A stretch of 34,596 nt of DNA from Pseudomonadota bacterium (GCA_023438115.1 JAEZEB010000292.1:1-34596), one strand, 5' to 3'. Counted from the stretch's first letter, positions 1 through 8,630 are shown. Made by a program: numbers and translations. The notes: generated by a model from the sequence alone, not told the origin.

Positions 1-356
1 GACACCAGGTTCTGCACCAGGAACATCAGGCCGAAGGCCACCATGAGGCTGCGCGCCTCGAAGATGTCGACGTTGGGCGAGGTGCGGGTGAGGCGGCGGA
101 AGCAGAGCCAGTGGATCGCCACGCCCAGCGCCATCAGCGCGACGAAGGACAGCGGGATCATCAGCAGCGGCGAGATGCCGAAGCTGGCATGCATCATCCA
201 CGTGAGGTACGCGCCCAGCATCAGGAACTCGCCGTGCGCGATGTTCAGGATGCGCATGAGGCCGTACTGCAGGTTCAGGCCGAGCGCGACGAGCGCGTAG
301 ATGCCGCCGGTGATGAGGCCGGAGGCGATGAGTTCGGTCCAGGCGCCTAGGGACAT
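1..356 (-). CDS. livH: Branched-chain amino acid ABC transporter permease, LivH type (3' part cut by window edge)
   Basis: Inner-membrane permease of a high-affinity branched-chain amino acid (HAAT/Liv-type) ABC importer. The start ATG is at 356 and the frame stays open to base 1, so only about 118 N-terminal residues are visible. They read as a typical LivH N-terminus: a hydrophobic first helix, the segment ITGGIYALVALGLNLQYGLM, then MRILNIAHGEFLMLGAYLTW, which is the characteristic conserved stretch of this family. It lies downstream of the binding-protein gene on the same strand with a 142-bp gap filled by a palindromic repeat pair, so the two probably form one importer. The transported substrate cannot be told; members of this family carry amino acids, urea, amides or aromatic acids. 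Confidence 0.93.
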   Translation of the reverse strand, partial: MSLGAWTELIASGLITGGIYALVALGLNLQYGLMRILNIAHGEFLMLGAYLTWMMHASFGISPLLMIPLSFVALMALGVAIHWLCFRRLTRTSPNVDIFEARSLMVAFGLMFLVQNLV

Positions 357-380
357 GGGAGGAGGGGAATGGGCAAGGGA

Positions 381-470
381 CTTGTCATGCCGGGCTCGAC
401 CCGGCATCCACGCAGCCGCCGCACGAGGACAGCGGCCGCATGGATTGCGGGTCAAGCCCGCAATGACAAG
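381..470. repeat. Pair of inverted 30-bp palindromic intergenic repeats (REP-like)
   Basis: Two 30-bp units, 381-410 and 441-470, face each other. Each begins (or ends, inverted) with CTTGTCAT and contains a hairpin of 8-bp arms around a 5-nt CTCGA- or TCAAG-type loop: ATGCCGGG/CCCGGCAT in the first and ATTGCGGG/CCCGCAAT in the second. The same unit recurs at 2831-2860, 2886-2915 and 12239-12268. They lie between two genes of one transporter and could act as an mRNA 3'-end stabiliser or attenuator, or could simply be mobile REP-type sequence. Confidence 0.85.
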
Positions 471-498
471 TGAGGTGGTGCGTCGAAGATCCGGAAGC

Positions 499-1707
499 TC
501 ACTTCCACGCCGGCTTGTTCGGCTCCAGCTTCGCCGTCGCGATGGACTGCGGCCACACGACCTCGAACTCGCCGTTCTGCCACTGGCTCACGCTGCCCGG
601 CGTGGCGGTGTTCTCGCTGCCGGTGAACTTGATGTCGCCCAGGATGGTCTTGTGCGTGCCCTTGGCCACGTAGTCGCGGATGGCCTTGCGGTCCAGGCCC
701 ACGTCCTTCACGGCCGCGGTCAGGATCTCGAGGCCGGCCCAGCACGCGCCGCTCGCCCAGCGGTCCGGCTCCTTGCCGGCGAAGCGCTTGGTGTGCGCGT
801 CGAAGTAGGCCTTCGCGCCCGGGCTGGTCTTGCCGTTCCACGAACCCATGCCCAGCACGCCTTCAGCGCCCGCCGGCGTCATCACATTCTTGTACAGCTG
901 GAAGGCCGTGCCGACCGAGGCGTAGAAGAACTTCGGGTTGAAGCCGACTTCCTTGGACTGCTTGGAGGCCAGGATGGTGTCGGGCGGATAGGTGATGCCG
1001 ATGAAGGCGTCGGGGTTCAGCTCCTTCAGGCCGCGCAACACGGGCGACAGGTCCTTCACGCCCAGTGGGTAGCTCTTGCGCTCCACCACCTGGATGCCGG
1101 TCTTCTTCAGCGCGTTGTTCAGCGCCGCGAAGTTCTCCAGGCCGAACAGGTCGTCCATGTACACGATGGCCACGGTCTTGACGTTGTTCGCGGCCAGCAT
1201 GTCGACCAGCGCGCCCATCATGCGGTCCGGCTGCTGCAGCAGCGAGAAGAAGAAGGGCAGGTTCATGTCGATCAGCTTGCGCGACAGGGCCGTCGGCGCC
1301 AGCATCGGATAGCCGTGGCGGTTGGCCAGGGGCGCCAGCGCGAAGTTGGCGTTGGAACCCCAGGGCGGCAGGATCAGGTCGACCTTGTCGCTGCCCATCA
1401 GCTTCTCGTAGGTGCGGATCACCGTCTCCATCTCGCTGCGGTCGTCCGAGGAGATCAGCTGGATCTGGCGCTTCACGCCCTTCACGTCCAGGCCGCCCGC
1501 GGCGTTCTGCTGCTCGGCCCACAGGAGGTAGTTGGGCTCCTGGCTCACCTGCGCGCCGCCGGTCCAGGGACCGGTGCGGGACATGGAGTAGCCGATGCGC
1601 ACGGGCGCGTTCTGCGCCATCAGCGTCGGGGCGATCGAAACGGCGCCGACGGCGGCGGCGCCCTGCAGGAACTGGCGGCGGTTGGCGCCGGCGAGTCGCT
1701 GGACCAT
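499..1707 (-). CDS. ABC transporter substrate-binding protein (Liv/amide type, Tat signal)
   Basis: Periplasmic solute-binding protein, 402 aa, of the type 1 periplasmic binding fold used by branched-chain amino acid and amide importers. The ATG at 1707 is preceded by GAGGAG with 7-nt spacing; an upstream in-frame extension lacks such a site. The N-terminus holds NRRQFLQG (residues 9-16) followed by a hydrophobic stretch and a cleavage-like site after APTLMAQ, which looks like a Tat signal peptide. The mature part starts APVRIGYSMSRTGPWTGG, the usual ligand-binding opening, and later has LILPPWGSNANFALAPLANRHGYP. The LivH-type permease follows on the same strand, and an AraC regulator diverges upstream. 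Ligand unknown. Confidence 0.93.
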   Translation of the reverse strand: MVQRLAGANRRQFLQGAAAVGAVSIAPTLMAQNAPVRIGYSMSRTGPWTGGAQVSQEPNYLLWAEQQNAAGGLDVKGVKRQIQLISSDDRSEMETVIRTYEKLMGSDKVDLILPPWGSNANFALAPLANRHGYPMLAPTALSRKLIDMNLPFFFSLLQQPDRMMGALVDMLAANNVKTVAIVYMDDLFGLENFAALNNALKKTGIQVVERKSYPLGVKDLSPVLRGLKELNPDAFIGITYPPDTILASKQSKEVGFNPKFFYASVGTAFQLYKNVMTPAGAEGVLGMGSWNGKTSPGAKAYFDAHTKRFAGKEPDRWASGACWAGLEILTAAVKDVGLDRKAIRDYVAKGTHKTILGDIKFTGSENTATPGSVSQWQNGEFEVVWPQSIATAKLEPNKPAWK

Positions 1708-1883
1708 GGGATGTCTCCTCGGGATGGGGTTGTGGACGCTGCGCATGGTAGGAAGGCCCCGCCGCCGGCGCTTTGCTGCGCGCGCAAAAGAACTACTCCG
1801 CCCGTGCAAGCCACCCTGGGGTTTACCCGGAGAGGGACGGGACGGAGGAAGGCTTGGCACGGCCAGCCCATAATGGCCCAGCC

Positions 1884-2825
1884 ATGACCGCCTCCCAGCT
1901 CCTCACCACCGATGCCGTCGCGCCGCGCGATCGCGCGGGGCAGTGGTGCGAGTGGATTTCCCGCCACTTCGGCGGGCTGCAGTCCGACCTGTACGGCGAC
2001 ACCGACTTCGAGGGCCACATCGCGTCCTCGCAGGCGGGGGACGTGATCCTCACGCGCCTGGAGGCCGATCGCCACCGCGTGCTGCGCACGGCCGGCATGG
2101 TGCGCACGAGCGACGTGCCCTATCTCAAGATCGTCGCGCCCTGGCAGGGCAGCGCGATGGTGCAGCAGCAGGGCCGCGAAGCCTGCGCGCGCGACGGCGC
2201 CTGGGTGATCTACGACACCACCGGCACCTACGAGATCGGCAATCCTGAGCGCGTGGACCACCTGATCGTCATGGTGCCCAAGGACGAAGTGGCCGAGCGC
2301 GGCCAGCGCTTCGATGGCGTGATGGCACGGCGCCTGGGCGCCAGCGGCATCTCGCGCGTGGCGCTGGAGACCATGCGCAACACCTATCTCGAGCTGCCGA
2401 ACATGAGTGCCGCCGCGGCCGAAGGCGCGGGCGCGCTGATCAAGCAGCTGGTGAAGCTCTCGCTGATGGAACTCGCCGGCCAGGAGACCGGCATGAGCCA
2501 GCGCGAAGCGCTGCGCGATCGCATCCGGCACTACGTGCAGCAGAACCTGCGCGATCCGCAGCTGTCGGTGGACGCGATCGCCAAGGCCCTCAACTGCAGC
2601 CGCCGCCACCTGTACAACGCTTTCGCCGGCGAAGGCGAGTCCATCGCCGCCTACATCCAGCGCCTGCGCCTGCAGGCCTGCATCCGCGACCTGCAGCAAT
2701 CCGGCCCGCACGCGCGGCCGATCACCGACATCGCGATGTCCTGGGGCTTCGGCAACCCGTCGCACTTCTCGCGCGTGTTCCGCGGGCACACGGGGATGAG
2801 CCCGAGCGAGTTCCGGGGTTCGTGA
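1884..2825 (+). CDS. AraC family transcriptional regulator
   Basis: DNA-binding regulator of 313 aa. The N-terminal ~190 residues resemble the AraC-binding-like (cupin-type) sensor domain found with AraC_binding_2 proteins (WCEWISRHFGGLQSDLYGDTD and VIYDTTGTYEIGNP regions). The C-terminal ~90 residues are a double helix-turn-helix: LSVDAIAKALNCSRRHLYNAF is the first, and ITDIAMSWGFGNPSHFSRVF, with the GMSPSEFR ending, is the second. The start ATG at 1884 has no Shine-Dalgarno sequence but lies 9 nt after a CATAAT hexamer (1869-1874), so a nearly leaderless mRNA is possible. It diverges from the ABC binding protein gene and is a plausible regulator of that importer; that link is inference. Confidence 0.9.
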   Translation: MTASQLLTTDAVAPRDRAGQWCEWISRHFGGLQSDLYGDTDFEGHIASSQAGDVILTRLEADRHRVLRTAGMVRTSDVPYLKIVAPWQGSAMVQQQGREACARDGAWVIYDTTGTYEIGNPERVDHLIVMVPKDEVAERGQRFDGVMARRLGASGISRVALETMRNTYLELPNMSAAAAEGAGALIKQLVKLSLMELAGQETGMSQREALRDRIRHYVQQNLRDPQLSVDAIAKALNCSRRHLYNAFAGEGESIAAYIQRLRLQACIRDLQQSGPHARPITDIAMSWGFGNPSHFSRVFRGHTGMSPSEFRGS

Positions 2826-2830
2826 CGAGG

Positions 2831-2915
2831 CTTGTCATTGCGGGCTCGACCCGCAATCCACGACGGCGCGTGATCAACCGCTGCATGGATCCCCGGTCAA
2901 GCCCGGGATGACAAG
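2831..2915. repeat. Second inverted pair of the 30-bp palindromic repeat
   Basis: Unit 2831-2860 (CTTGTCATTGCGGG... form) and inverted unit 2886-2915 (...CCCGGGATGACAAG form), separated by 25 bp. They lie in the short gap between the convergent 3' ends of the AraC gene and the Crp/Fnr gene. The hairpins could serve as a bidirectional transcript end, but there is no T-tract. A further degenerate copy of the motif follows at about 2915-2945. Confidence 0.8.
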
Positions 2916-2927
2916 GCCGGGGATGGG

Positions 2928-3623
2928 TCAAGGCCGGGATGTCAAGGCTGCGGGCAGGTCCCCCGCCGATTGCAGCTTCTCCACCGACGCGATCTCTATC
3001 CTTCCGTAGCCCAGCGCGATCGCGCCCGCGCGCACCAGACCCTGCAGCTCCTTGCTGAGCGTCTGCCGCGACACGCCCAGCATCATCGCCAGCGCTTCCT
3101 GCGACACCGGCACCACGGGACGCGGATCGCTCGCCTGCGTCGCATCGCCGCGCGCCAGCAGCAGCAGGCGCCGCGCCACGCGCGCCCGCGTGCTGCGCAG
3201 CGTCGCGTCTTCCACCATGCCATAGAGCGATCGCACGCGCGCGGCCAGCATGCGGCAGATGGCGAGAGCGAACGCGGGTCGCTTCATCATGCGATCGAAA
3301 GCCTCGCGCGAGAGGGCGAGCACCTGCGTCTCGCCCACCGCCGTCGCGTCGTGCGTGCGCGCACGGCCGTCGATCAGCGAGATCTCGCCGAACCAGTTGC
3401 CCGCCTCCAGCACCACCAGGATCGCCTCCTTGCCGTCCTCGCGCAGGCTCGAGGCCTTGATGCCGCCGACCACCACGCCGAAGAAGGCATGGCCTTGCGC
3501 GGGCGCCGCATCGCCCTGCCGGAACAGCATCTCGCCGGGGGCGAGCCGCAATCGCTCGCTGCCGGCCACCAGGGCGCGCCGGTCCGCGGCAGGCAGCGCC
3601 GCGAACCAGGGGTTGGCGTCCAT
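2928..3623 (-). CDS. Crp/Fnr family transcriptional regulator
   Basis: Cyclic-nucleotide-binding-fold regulator, about 231 aa from the ATG at 3623; an in-frame TTG at 3659 would add 12 residues, and neither start has a clear ribosome site. Residues ~1-125 form the effector domain (NPWFAALPAADRRAL opening, then GEMLFRQGD, WFGEISLIDGRARTHDATA). The C-terminal HTH is clear: VSQEALAMMLGVSRQTLSKELQGL followed by GAIALGYGRIEI. No N-terminal cysteine cluster is present, so it is not an oxygen-sensing Fe-S FNR. The domain layout fits the large group of uncharacterised Crp-like proteins common in Burkholderiales. It is divergent from the class II aldolase gene. Confidence 0.9.
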   Translation of the reverse strand: MDANPWFAALPAADRRALVAGSERLRLAPGEMLFRQGDAAPAQGHAFFGVVVGGIKASSLREDGKEAILVVLEAGNWFGEISLIDGRARTHDATAVGETQVLALSREAFDRMMKRPAFALAICRMLAARVRSLYGMVEDATLRSTRARVARRLLLLARGDATQASDPRPVVPVSQEALAMMLGVSRQTLSKELQGLVRAGAIALGYGRIEIASVEKLQSAGDLPAALTSRP

Positions 3624-3759
3624 CAGCGGCAGCAGCTCGGCGGTGGTGGCGGGGGACAAGGGCGGGACCGGTGGCTTGGCCCGCGATTGTCCAAATGGAG
3701 ACAGTCCGGGGTCAAGCGCCGGCGAACAATGCCCCACAACGACCTCGCAAGGAGCCCGC

Positions 3760-4515
3760 ATGAACATCGCATCGCTGCGTGAAGTGGTCAGCCAGGAAGA
3801 GTGGCAGCTGCGCGTGGACCTCGCGGCCTGCTACCGGCTGGTGGCGCTGTACGGATGGAGCGACCTCGTCTTCACCCACATCAGCGCGCGCATTCCCGGG
3901 CCCGAGCACCACTTCCTGATCAACCCCTACGGGCTGATGTTCGACGAGATCACCGCCTCCTCGCTGGTGAAGGTCGACCAGGCCTGCAACAAGCTGCTGG
4001 ACTCGCCCTTCCCCGTGAACCCGGCGGGCTTCACCATCCACAGCTGCATCCACCAGGTGCGCGAGGACGCAGGCTGCGTGCTGCACACGCACAGCCGCGC
4101 CGGCGTGGCGGTGAGCGCGCAGCGCCGCGGCGTGCTCCCCATCTCGCAGCAAAGCACCTTCGTGCTCGCTTCGCTGGCCTACCACGAGTACGAAGGCGTG
4201 GCGCTGCGCGACGAGGAGAAGCCGCGCCTGCAGCGCGACCTGGGCGACGCCAACTTCCTGATGCTGCGCAACCACGGCCTGCTGACCGTGGGCCGCACCG
4301 TGGCCGACGCCTTCCTGTCCATGTACACCTTCGAGAACACCTGCCGCATCCAGATCGATGCGCAGGCGGGCGGCGAGCTGGTGTTCGTGGACCCGCGCAT
4401 CATGCAGGGCATGGCGCAGGTGATGAAGACCGTCACCGCGGGCCAGGGCGCCAACATCGCCTGGCCCGCGCTGCTGCGCAAGCTGGACCGGCTGGATCCC
4501 TCGTACAAGACCTGA
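3760..4515 (+). CDS. Class II aldolase/adducin family protein
   Basis: Zn-dependent class II aldolase/adducin fold protein of 251 aa. The ATG at 3760 has AAGGAG just upstream (3749-3754). Metal-ligand histidines are visible in VLHTHSRAG (His109, His111) and in LRNHGLLTVG (His172). The usual phosphate-loop region reads WSDLVFTHISARIPG. Where fuculose- or ribulose-phosphate aldolases carry a catalytic Glu before the helix, this protein has NPAGFTIHSCIH, as in the adducin-like branch whose members often lack a proven aldolase reaction. The substrate is therefore unknown. A Crp/Fnr regulator gene diverges upstream. Confidence 0.92.
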   Translation: MNIASLREVVSQEEWQLRVDLAACYRLVALYGWSDLVFTHISARIPGPEHHFLINPYGLMFDEITASSLVKVDQACNKLLDSPFPVNPAGFTIHSCIHQVREDAGCVLHTHSRAGVAVSAQRRGVLPISQQSTFVLASLAYHEYEGVALRDEEKPRLQRDLGDANFLMLRNHGLLTVGRTVADAFLSMYTFENTCRIQIDAQAGGELVFVDPRIMQGMAQVMKTVTAGQGANIAWPALLRKLDRLDPSYKT

Positions 4516-4525
4516 GCGCGCGCGT

Positions 4526-5368
4526 TCAAGCCACGGCCGGGACGACCGGCCCCCGCAAGGTCGCGTCGTGCGCCTGCCGCGGGTCGTGCTCCAGCACCAT
4601 CACTTCCTTGCGCGTCATCGTGAACTCGCCGAAGACGGTGGCGAAGGCCACGTCCTTCGCATCGCGCCCCGTGCCTATGCGCACGAGCCGGTCCACGGGC
4701 GCCATGCCGGTCGGGTCGAACAGCACCCAGTGCCCATCCAGCCAGGCCTCGAACACCGCGTGGAAATCCTGCGGCGGCTCGTCGAACCAGACGTAGCCCA
4801 CCACGATGCGCGCGGGGATGTTCAGCGCGCGGCAGAAGGTGATGCCCAGGTGCGCGAAATCGCGGCACACGCCCTTGCGCTGCGCCAGCACCTGCTGCGC
4901 GGTGGTGTTCGAGTCGGTGCTGCCCGGCGTGTACGCGATCTCCTGCCGGATCCAGGACTCGATCGCGCGCACGCGCGCGTAGCCCGGCGCGACATGGCCG
5001 AACATGCGCATCACCTCCGGCGCCAGCACGTCCGACTCGCAATAGCGCGTGGCGAGCAGGTAGGGAAAGATCTCGCCCGGCACCTGGCCCACGGGCGTCT
5101 CGCGCAGCGCCTCGTCGGCGAGCGGCGGATGCACTTCCACTTCGGCCTTGTAGCGCACGCGCAGCGGACCCGGCGGCGCATCGAAGCGGATGAAGCGCGT
5201 GCCGCTGCGCGCATCGCTCGCGTGACGCGGGGTCGCGCCGCAGGAAATGGAGAGATCCTCGCTCAGGATCTTCTGCGAGTGCCAGTGCGCGGCCTCGATG
5301 CTGAAGCAGAAATGGCTGGGCGAGCGGACCTGGTATTCGAGGACCGTCTCGACCGTGGACAGGTGCAT
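4526..5368 (-). CDS. Transglutaminase-like (TGc) domain protein
   Basis: Cysteine-protease-fold protein of 280 aa. The N-terminal ~110 residues are the beta-rich domain typical of bacterial transglutaminase-like proteins. The catalytic triad is visible: Cys168 in RKGVCRDFAHLGI, His203 in DFHAVFEAWL and Asp218 in FDPTG. There is no signal peptide, so it is probably cytoplasmic. Family members are mostly uncharacterised peptidases or amidases rather than true cross-linkers. The start ATG at 5368 has only a weak GGAG upstream. A TCCTAC-N19-CGATGC promoter-like motif lies 56-86 bp before the start, which ties it to the small exported protein genes further along. It converges with the aldolase gene across a 10-bp gap. 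Confidence 0.9.
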   Translation of the reverse strand: MHLSTVETVLEYQVRSPSHFCFSIEAAHWHSQKILSEDLSISCGATPRHASDARSGTRFIRFDAPPGPLRVRYKAEVEVHPPLADEALRETPVGQVPGEIFPYLLATRYCESDVLAPEVMRMFGHVAPGYARVRAIESWIRQEIAYTPGSTDSNTTAQQVLAQRKGVCRDFAHLGITFCRALNIPARIVVGYVWFDEPPQDFHAVFEAWLDGHWVLFDPTGMAPVDRLVRIGTGRDAKDVAFATVFGEFTMTRKEVMVLEHDPRQAHDATLRGPVVPAVA

Positions 5369-5423
5369 GGGCGGGCTCCGGTGGTGGGGCTGCGCCCAGC
5401 CTAGCCAGCCCAGCCGTGGCGGT

Positions 5424-5466
5424 GCATCGTCCGCCGCCACCGGCCGGTGTAGGACGCTGGTCCTAC
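5424..5466 (-). promoter_or_regulatory. TCCTAC-N19-CGATGC promoter-like motif for the transglutaminase gene
   Basis: On the minus strand TCCTAC (5454-5449) is followed after exactly 19 nt by CGATGC (5429-5424), the same geometry as five other sites in this window. The upstream hexamer is part of a perfect inverted repeat, GTAGGAC-GCTG-GTCCTAC (5449-5466), that overlaps the stop codon of the AsmA gene. Confidence 0.5.
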
Positions 5467-6755
5467 TGCTTCTTTCCGCCGCCGAAGAGGTTGCGCAGGC
5501 TTTCGCCGATCTGCCCGCCCGTGGACGCGCCCGCGGCCGTGCCCGGCCCGGGCATCACCAGCGTGCCCAGCGCCGCGCCCACCATCGCGCTGCGCGTGAG
5601 CGTCACGCTGGGATCGTCGAGCGTGCCGCCCACCACCAGCGGCACGCCGACGTCGCCCTTGCCGGTGCTCAGGTCCACCGTGATGCGGCCGCTGAGCGCC
5701 TGGCTCGGCGAGATGGAGACGTTGCCGCCCGCGGCGAGCTTGCCCGAGGTGGCCACCAGGTTCGTCAGATCCACGGCTTTGCCGCGGGTGCTCACCTGGC
5801 CCGCCAGCGCGTCCAGGCGCGTGATGCCGCCGCGGCTCAGGCCGACGGTCTGCACCGCCTTCTGCAGGTCGATGCCGGCGACGATCGCATCGTTCACGGT
5901 GAAGCGCGTCTGCGTGACGAGCGCGTCCAGCAGCTGCCCCGGCTCGCGGAACTCGGACCGCAGCGTGGTCCGCGCCTGCAGCTTGCCCGTCAGCGGCTTG
6001 CTCGGCGCCGTGAGCGCGGACACTTCCACGTCCTCGGTCTGGAGCTCGCCCGAAAGCACCTGCGAGCCGGCGGCCTTGCCGGGTTGCAGCTTGACCGGGC
6101 CCGCGATGCGCCCGCCCCCGATGTCCACGCGCACCGGCCAGTGGTCGCGCTCGCGATGGAGATTGCCCTGCGTGCCGGCGAAGCGGCCCTCCACCACCTT
6201 GAACTGCGCCTTGTCCAGGAGGCCGTCCTCGCCCAGCGAAGCCTCGGCGTCCACGGTGATGCGCCGGCCCTTCCCGTCGATCCAGGTGATGTCGTCCAGC
6301 ACGGCGCGGCGCGGCAGCACGAGCGGCGCACCCGGCTCGCTGGGCTCGGCCTTCTTGCCCGGCTTGGCCGAGGCCTTGTCCTTCTTCTGCATCGCCGCGC
6401 CCAGCGCCGCGATGCCGCTCTGCGGCAGCACGGCCTGCCGCACGATCAGCGTGGAGATCTCCAGCCGGCCGGCCAGCAGCCCGGCCCACACGGGGCGCGC
6501 CTCCACGCGCCCGACGGTGATCGCGGGTCGCGTGCCCAGCTGCACGTCGTCGGCCGCCACGGCGGGCAGCGGCCACAGGTCGATCGACAGCTTGCCGAGC
6601 TTGAGCGGGGCGCCGACGGCCGCGCTGGCCTCGCGCTCCACACGGCTGCGGAAATCATCGCTGCGCAACCACTGCTGCAGCGCCAGCGCCACGCCACCCA
6701 GCACCACCACGAAAGCGACCAGCACCAGCGCCAGCCAGCGGAAAAACTTTGCCAT
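5463..6755 (-). CDS. AsmA family envelope protein
   Basis: Membrane-anchored periplasmic protein of 430 aa with AsmA-type features. The start MAKFFRW (6755) leads straight into one transmembrane helix (residues ~7-27, LALVLVAFVVVLGGVALAL), then FRSRVEREASAAVGAPLKLGKLSIDLWP, the typical AsmA N-terminal strand pattern. The C-terminal half carries the AsmA_2-like region (KLAAGGNVSISPSQALSGRITVDLSTG, then GTLDDPSVTLT) and ends with GGQIGESLRNLFGGGKKQ. E. coli AsmA relatives act in outer-membrane lipid homeostasis; that role here is family knowledge only. The gene is divergent from the GST gene. Its TAG stop lies inside the palindromic site of the transglutaminase promoter motif. Confidence 0.88.
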   Translation of the reverse strand: MAKFFRWLALVLVAFVVVLGGVALALQQWLRSDDFRSRVEREASAAVGAPLKLGKLSIDLWPLPAVAADDVQLGTRPAITVGRVEARPVWAGLLAGRLEISTLIVRQAVLPQSGIAALGAAMQKKDKASAKPGKKAEPSEPGAPLVLPRRAVLDDITWIDGKGRRITVDAEASLGEDGLLDKAQFKVVEGRFAGTQGNLHRERDHWPVRVDIGGGRIAGPVKLQPGKAAGSQVLSGELQTEDVEVSALTAPSKPLTGKLQARTTLRSEFREPGQLLDALVTQTRFTVNDAIVAGIDLQKAVQTVGLSRGGITRLDALAGQVSTRGKAVDLTNLVATSGKLAAGGNVSISPSQALSGRITVDLSTGKGDVGVPLVVGGTLDDPSVTLTRSAMVGAALGTLVMPGPGTAAGASTGGQIGESLRNLFGGGKKQ

Positions 6756-6864
6756 CCATCCATTGTGGCGATGCGCGACAGCAGCCCCAAGCCACGCACG
6801 GATTGCTTGCATTCGCTAGCATCTTTCTGTCGACCCGACACAACGAATCGCCAAGGAACAAGAC

Positions 6865-7473
6865 ATGAAGCTGTACTACTCGCCGGCCGCATGCTCCCTG
6901 TCGCCGCACATCGTGCTGCGCGAAGCGGGCCTCGCCTTCACCCCGGTCCTCGCGTCCACCAAGACGCACAAGCTGCAGGACGGCACCGACTACTACGGCA
7001 TCAATCCCCTGGGCTACGTGCCCATGCTGGAACTCGACGACGGCACGCGCCTGCGCGAAGGCCCGGCCATCGTGCAGTACATCGCCGACCAGGCGCCGCA
7101 GAAGAACCTCGCGCCCGCCAACGGCACGCTGCCGCGCTACCGGCTGCAGGAGTGGCTGACCTTCATCGGCACCGAGATCCACAAGAGCTTCTCGCCGCTG
7201 TTCTGGCCCAACATTCCCGAGGAAGCCAAGGCGGTGTACCGCGAGAAGCTGGCCTCGCGCTTCGCCTTCGTCGACCGGGAACTGGAAGGCAAGGACTACG
7301 TGATGGGCGAGCACTTCAGCGTGGCCGACGCCTACCTGTTCACGGTGACGCGCTGGACCAAGCCGATGGCGATCGACATTTCGAAGTTCGCCAACCTCGT
7401 GGCGCACCACGCGCGCGTGGAAGCGCGGCCGGCGGTGCAGGAAGCGCTGAAGGTGGAAGGCCTGGCGAAGTAG
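6865..7473 (+). CDS. Glutathione S-transferase, beta class-like
   Basis: Cytosolic glutathione S-transferase, 202 aa. It opens MKLYYSPAACSLSPHIVLREAGL, with Cys10 in the position of the catalytic cysteine of bacterial beta-class GSTs. The N-terminal thioredoxin-like half includes NPLGYVPMLELDDG (the cis-Pro loop) and EGPAIVQYIAD (glutathione gamma-glutamyl contact). The C-terminal helical half carries FSVADAYLFTV, the conserved hydrophobic staple/N-cap region. AAGGAA precedes the ATG at 6865. It is followed after 13 bp by an Old Yellow Enzyme gene, so the two may be co-transcribed as an electrophile-detoxification pair. That function is inference. Confidence 0.95.
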   Translation: MKLYYSPAACSLSPHIVLREAGLAFTPVLASTKTHKLQDGTDYYGINPLGYVPMLELDDGTRLREGPAIVQYIADQAPQKNLAPANGTLPRYRLQEWLTFIGTEIHKSFSPLFWPNIPEEAKAVYREKLASRFAFVDRELEGKDYVMGEHFSVADAYLFTVTRWTKPMAIDISKFANLVAHHARVEARPAVQEALKVEGLAK

Positions 7474-7486
7474 CAGGCCGCGCCCC

Positions 7487-8584
7487 ATGAGCACCCTCTT
7501 CACCCCCTTCAAGCTCGGCGCGCTCGAACTCCCCAACCGCATCGTCATGGCGCCGCTCACGCGCAACCGCGCGCCGGACGCCATTCCCACTGCGCTGATG
7601 GCGGAGTACTACGCGCAGCGCGCGTCGGCAGGCCTGCTGGTGAGCGAGGCGACGGCCATCACGCACCAGGGCCAGGGTTACGCCGACGTGCCGGGCCTGT
7701 ACGGCACCGAGCAGCTCGATGGCTGGAAGAAGGTCACGCGCGCCGTGCACGAGCGCGGCGGCCGCATCTTCTGCCAGCTGTGGCACGTGGGACGGGTCTC
7801 GCACGTGGAACTGCAGCCGCAGCACCAGAAGCCCGTGGCGCCATCGGCGATCGTGGCCAGGACGAAGACCTACCTGATCGAGAACGGCGGCGGCCACTTC
7901 GTGCCCACGTCGGAGCCGCGCGCGCTGGAGCCGGAGGAGATCCCCGGCATCGTGCGCGACTTCCGCCATGCGGCGCGCAATGCGCTCAGCGCGGGGTTCG
8001 ACGGCGTGGAAGTGCACGGCGCCAACGGCTACCTGCTGGACCAGTTCCTCAAGACCGGCGCGAACAGGCGCGACGACGACTACGGCGGCTCCATCCCCAA
8101 CCGCGCGCGGCTGCTGCTGGAAGTGATGCGCGAGGTGGTGGAGGAAGTCGGCGCGGCGCGCGTGGGCCTGCGGCTGTCGCCGGTCACGCCGGCCAACGAC
8201 ATCGTCGACGAGGCGCCGCAGCCGCTCTTCGAGCACGTGGTGCGCGAACTCGGTCCGCTGAAGCTGGCCTACCTGCACCTGGTCGAAGGCGCCACCGGCG
8301 GCCCGCGCGACGTGGAAGGCCGCCCCTTCGACTACGACGCCCTGCGCCGCGCCTGGCGCGACGCGGGCGGCGACGGGGCCTGGATGGTCAACAACGGCTA
8401 CGACGCGGCGCTGGCGCAGCAGGCCCTGGAACGCGGTGCGGACCTGGTGGCCTTCGGCAAGGCCTACATCTCCAACCCCGACCTGGTGGAACGCCTGCGC
8501 GCCGGCGCGCCGCTGAACGCCTGGGACAAGACGACGTTCTACGGCGGCGGGGCCCAGGGCTACACGGACTACCCGGCGCTTTGA
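7487..8584 (+). CDS. Old Yellow Enzyme family alkene reductase (NemA-like)
   Basis: FMN-dependent NAD(P)H:flavin oxidoreductase, 365 aa, a TIM barrel that reduces activated C=C bonds and often nitro compounds. The N-terminus LFTPFKLGALELPNRIVMAPLTRNRA is diagnostic. QLWHVGR (97-103) contributes to the FMN site, and VEVHGANGYLLDQFL carries the substrate-binding His177 and Asn180 with the Tyr182 proton donor position. The C-terminal VAFGKAYISNPDLVERL holds the phosphate-binding region. It follows the GST gene by 13 bp on the same strand, suggesting an operon for handling reactive electrophiles. The closest well-known relatives are E. coli NemA and xenobiotic reductases. Confidence 0.95.
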   Translation: MSTLFTPFKLGALELPNRIVMAPLTRNRAPDAIPTALMAEYYAQRASAGLLVSEATAITHQGQGYADVPGLYGTEQLDGWKKVTRAVHERGGRIFCQLWHVGRVSHVELQPQHQKPVAPSAIVARTKTYLIENGGGHFVPTSEPRALEPEEIPGIVRDFRHAARNALSAGFDGVEVHGANGYLLDQFLKTGANRRDDDYGGSIPNRARLLLEVMREVVEEVGAARVGLRLSPVTPANDIVDEAPQPLFEHVVRELGPLKLAYLHLVEGATGGPRDVEGRPFDYDALRRAWRDAGGDGAWMVNNGYDAALAQQALERGADLVAFGKAYISNPDLVERLRAGAPLNAWDKTTFYGGGAQGYTDYPAL

Positions 8585-8593
8585 TCGCTTGCT

Positions 8594-8614
8594 CCCTCCC
8601 CCTCTGGGGGAGGG
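8594..8614. terminator. 9-bp GC hairpin between convergent genes
   Basis: CCCTCCCCC (8594-8602), TCT loop, GGGGGAGGG (8606-8614): a perfect hairpin directly after the alkene reductase stop and before the convergent hemerythrin gene end. There is no T-run, so intrinsic termination is uncertain. Similar C-rich/G-rich hairpins are common between Burkholderiales genes and this may equally be a dispersed repeat. Confidence 0.5.
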
Positions 8615-8630
8615 TTGGGGTGGGGGCAGC

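Noticed and set aside
301..1887. 528-codon plus-strand frame over the ABC binding protein gene
   Set aside because: Shadow of the minus-strand gene; composition is Arg/His/Gly-rich with no domain.
5247..7490. 747-codon plus-strand frame over the AsmA and GST genes
   Set aside because: Antisense/out-of-frame shadow; the AsmA and GST proteins account for the sequence.
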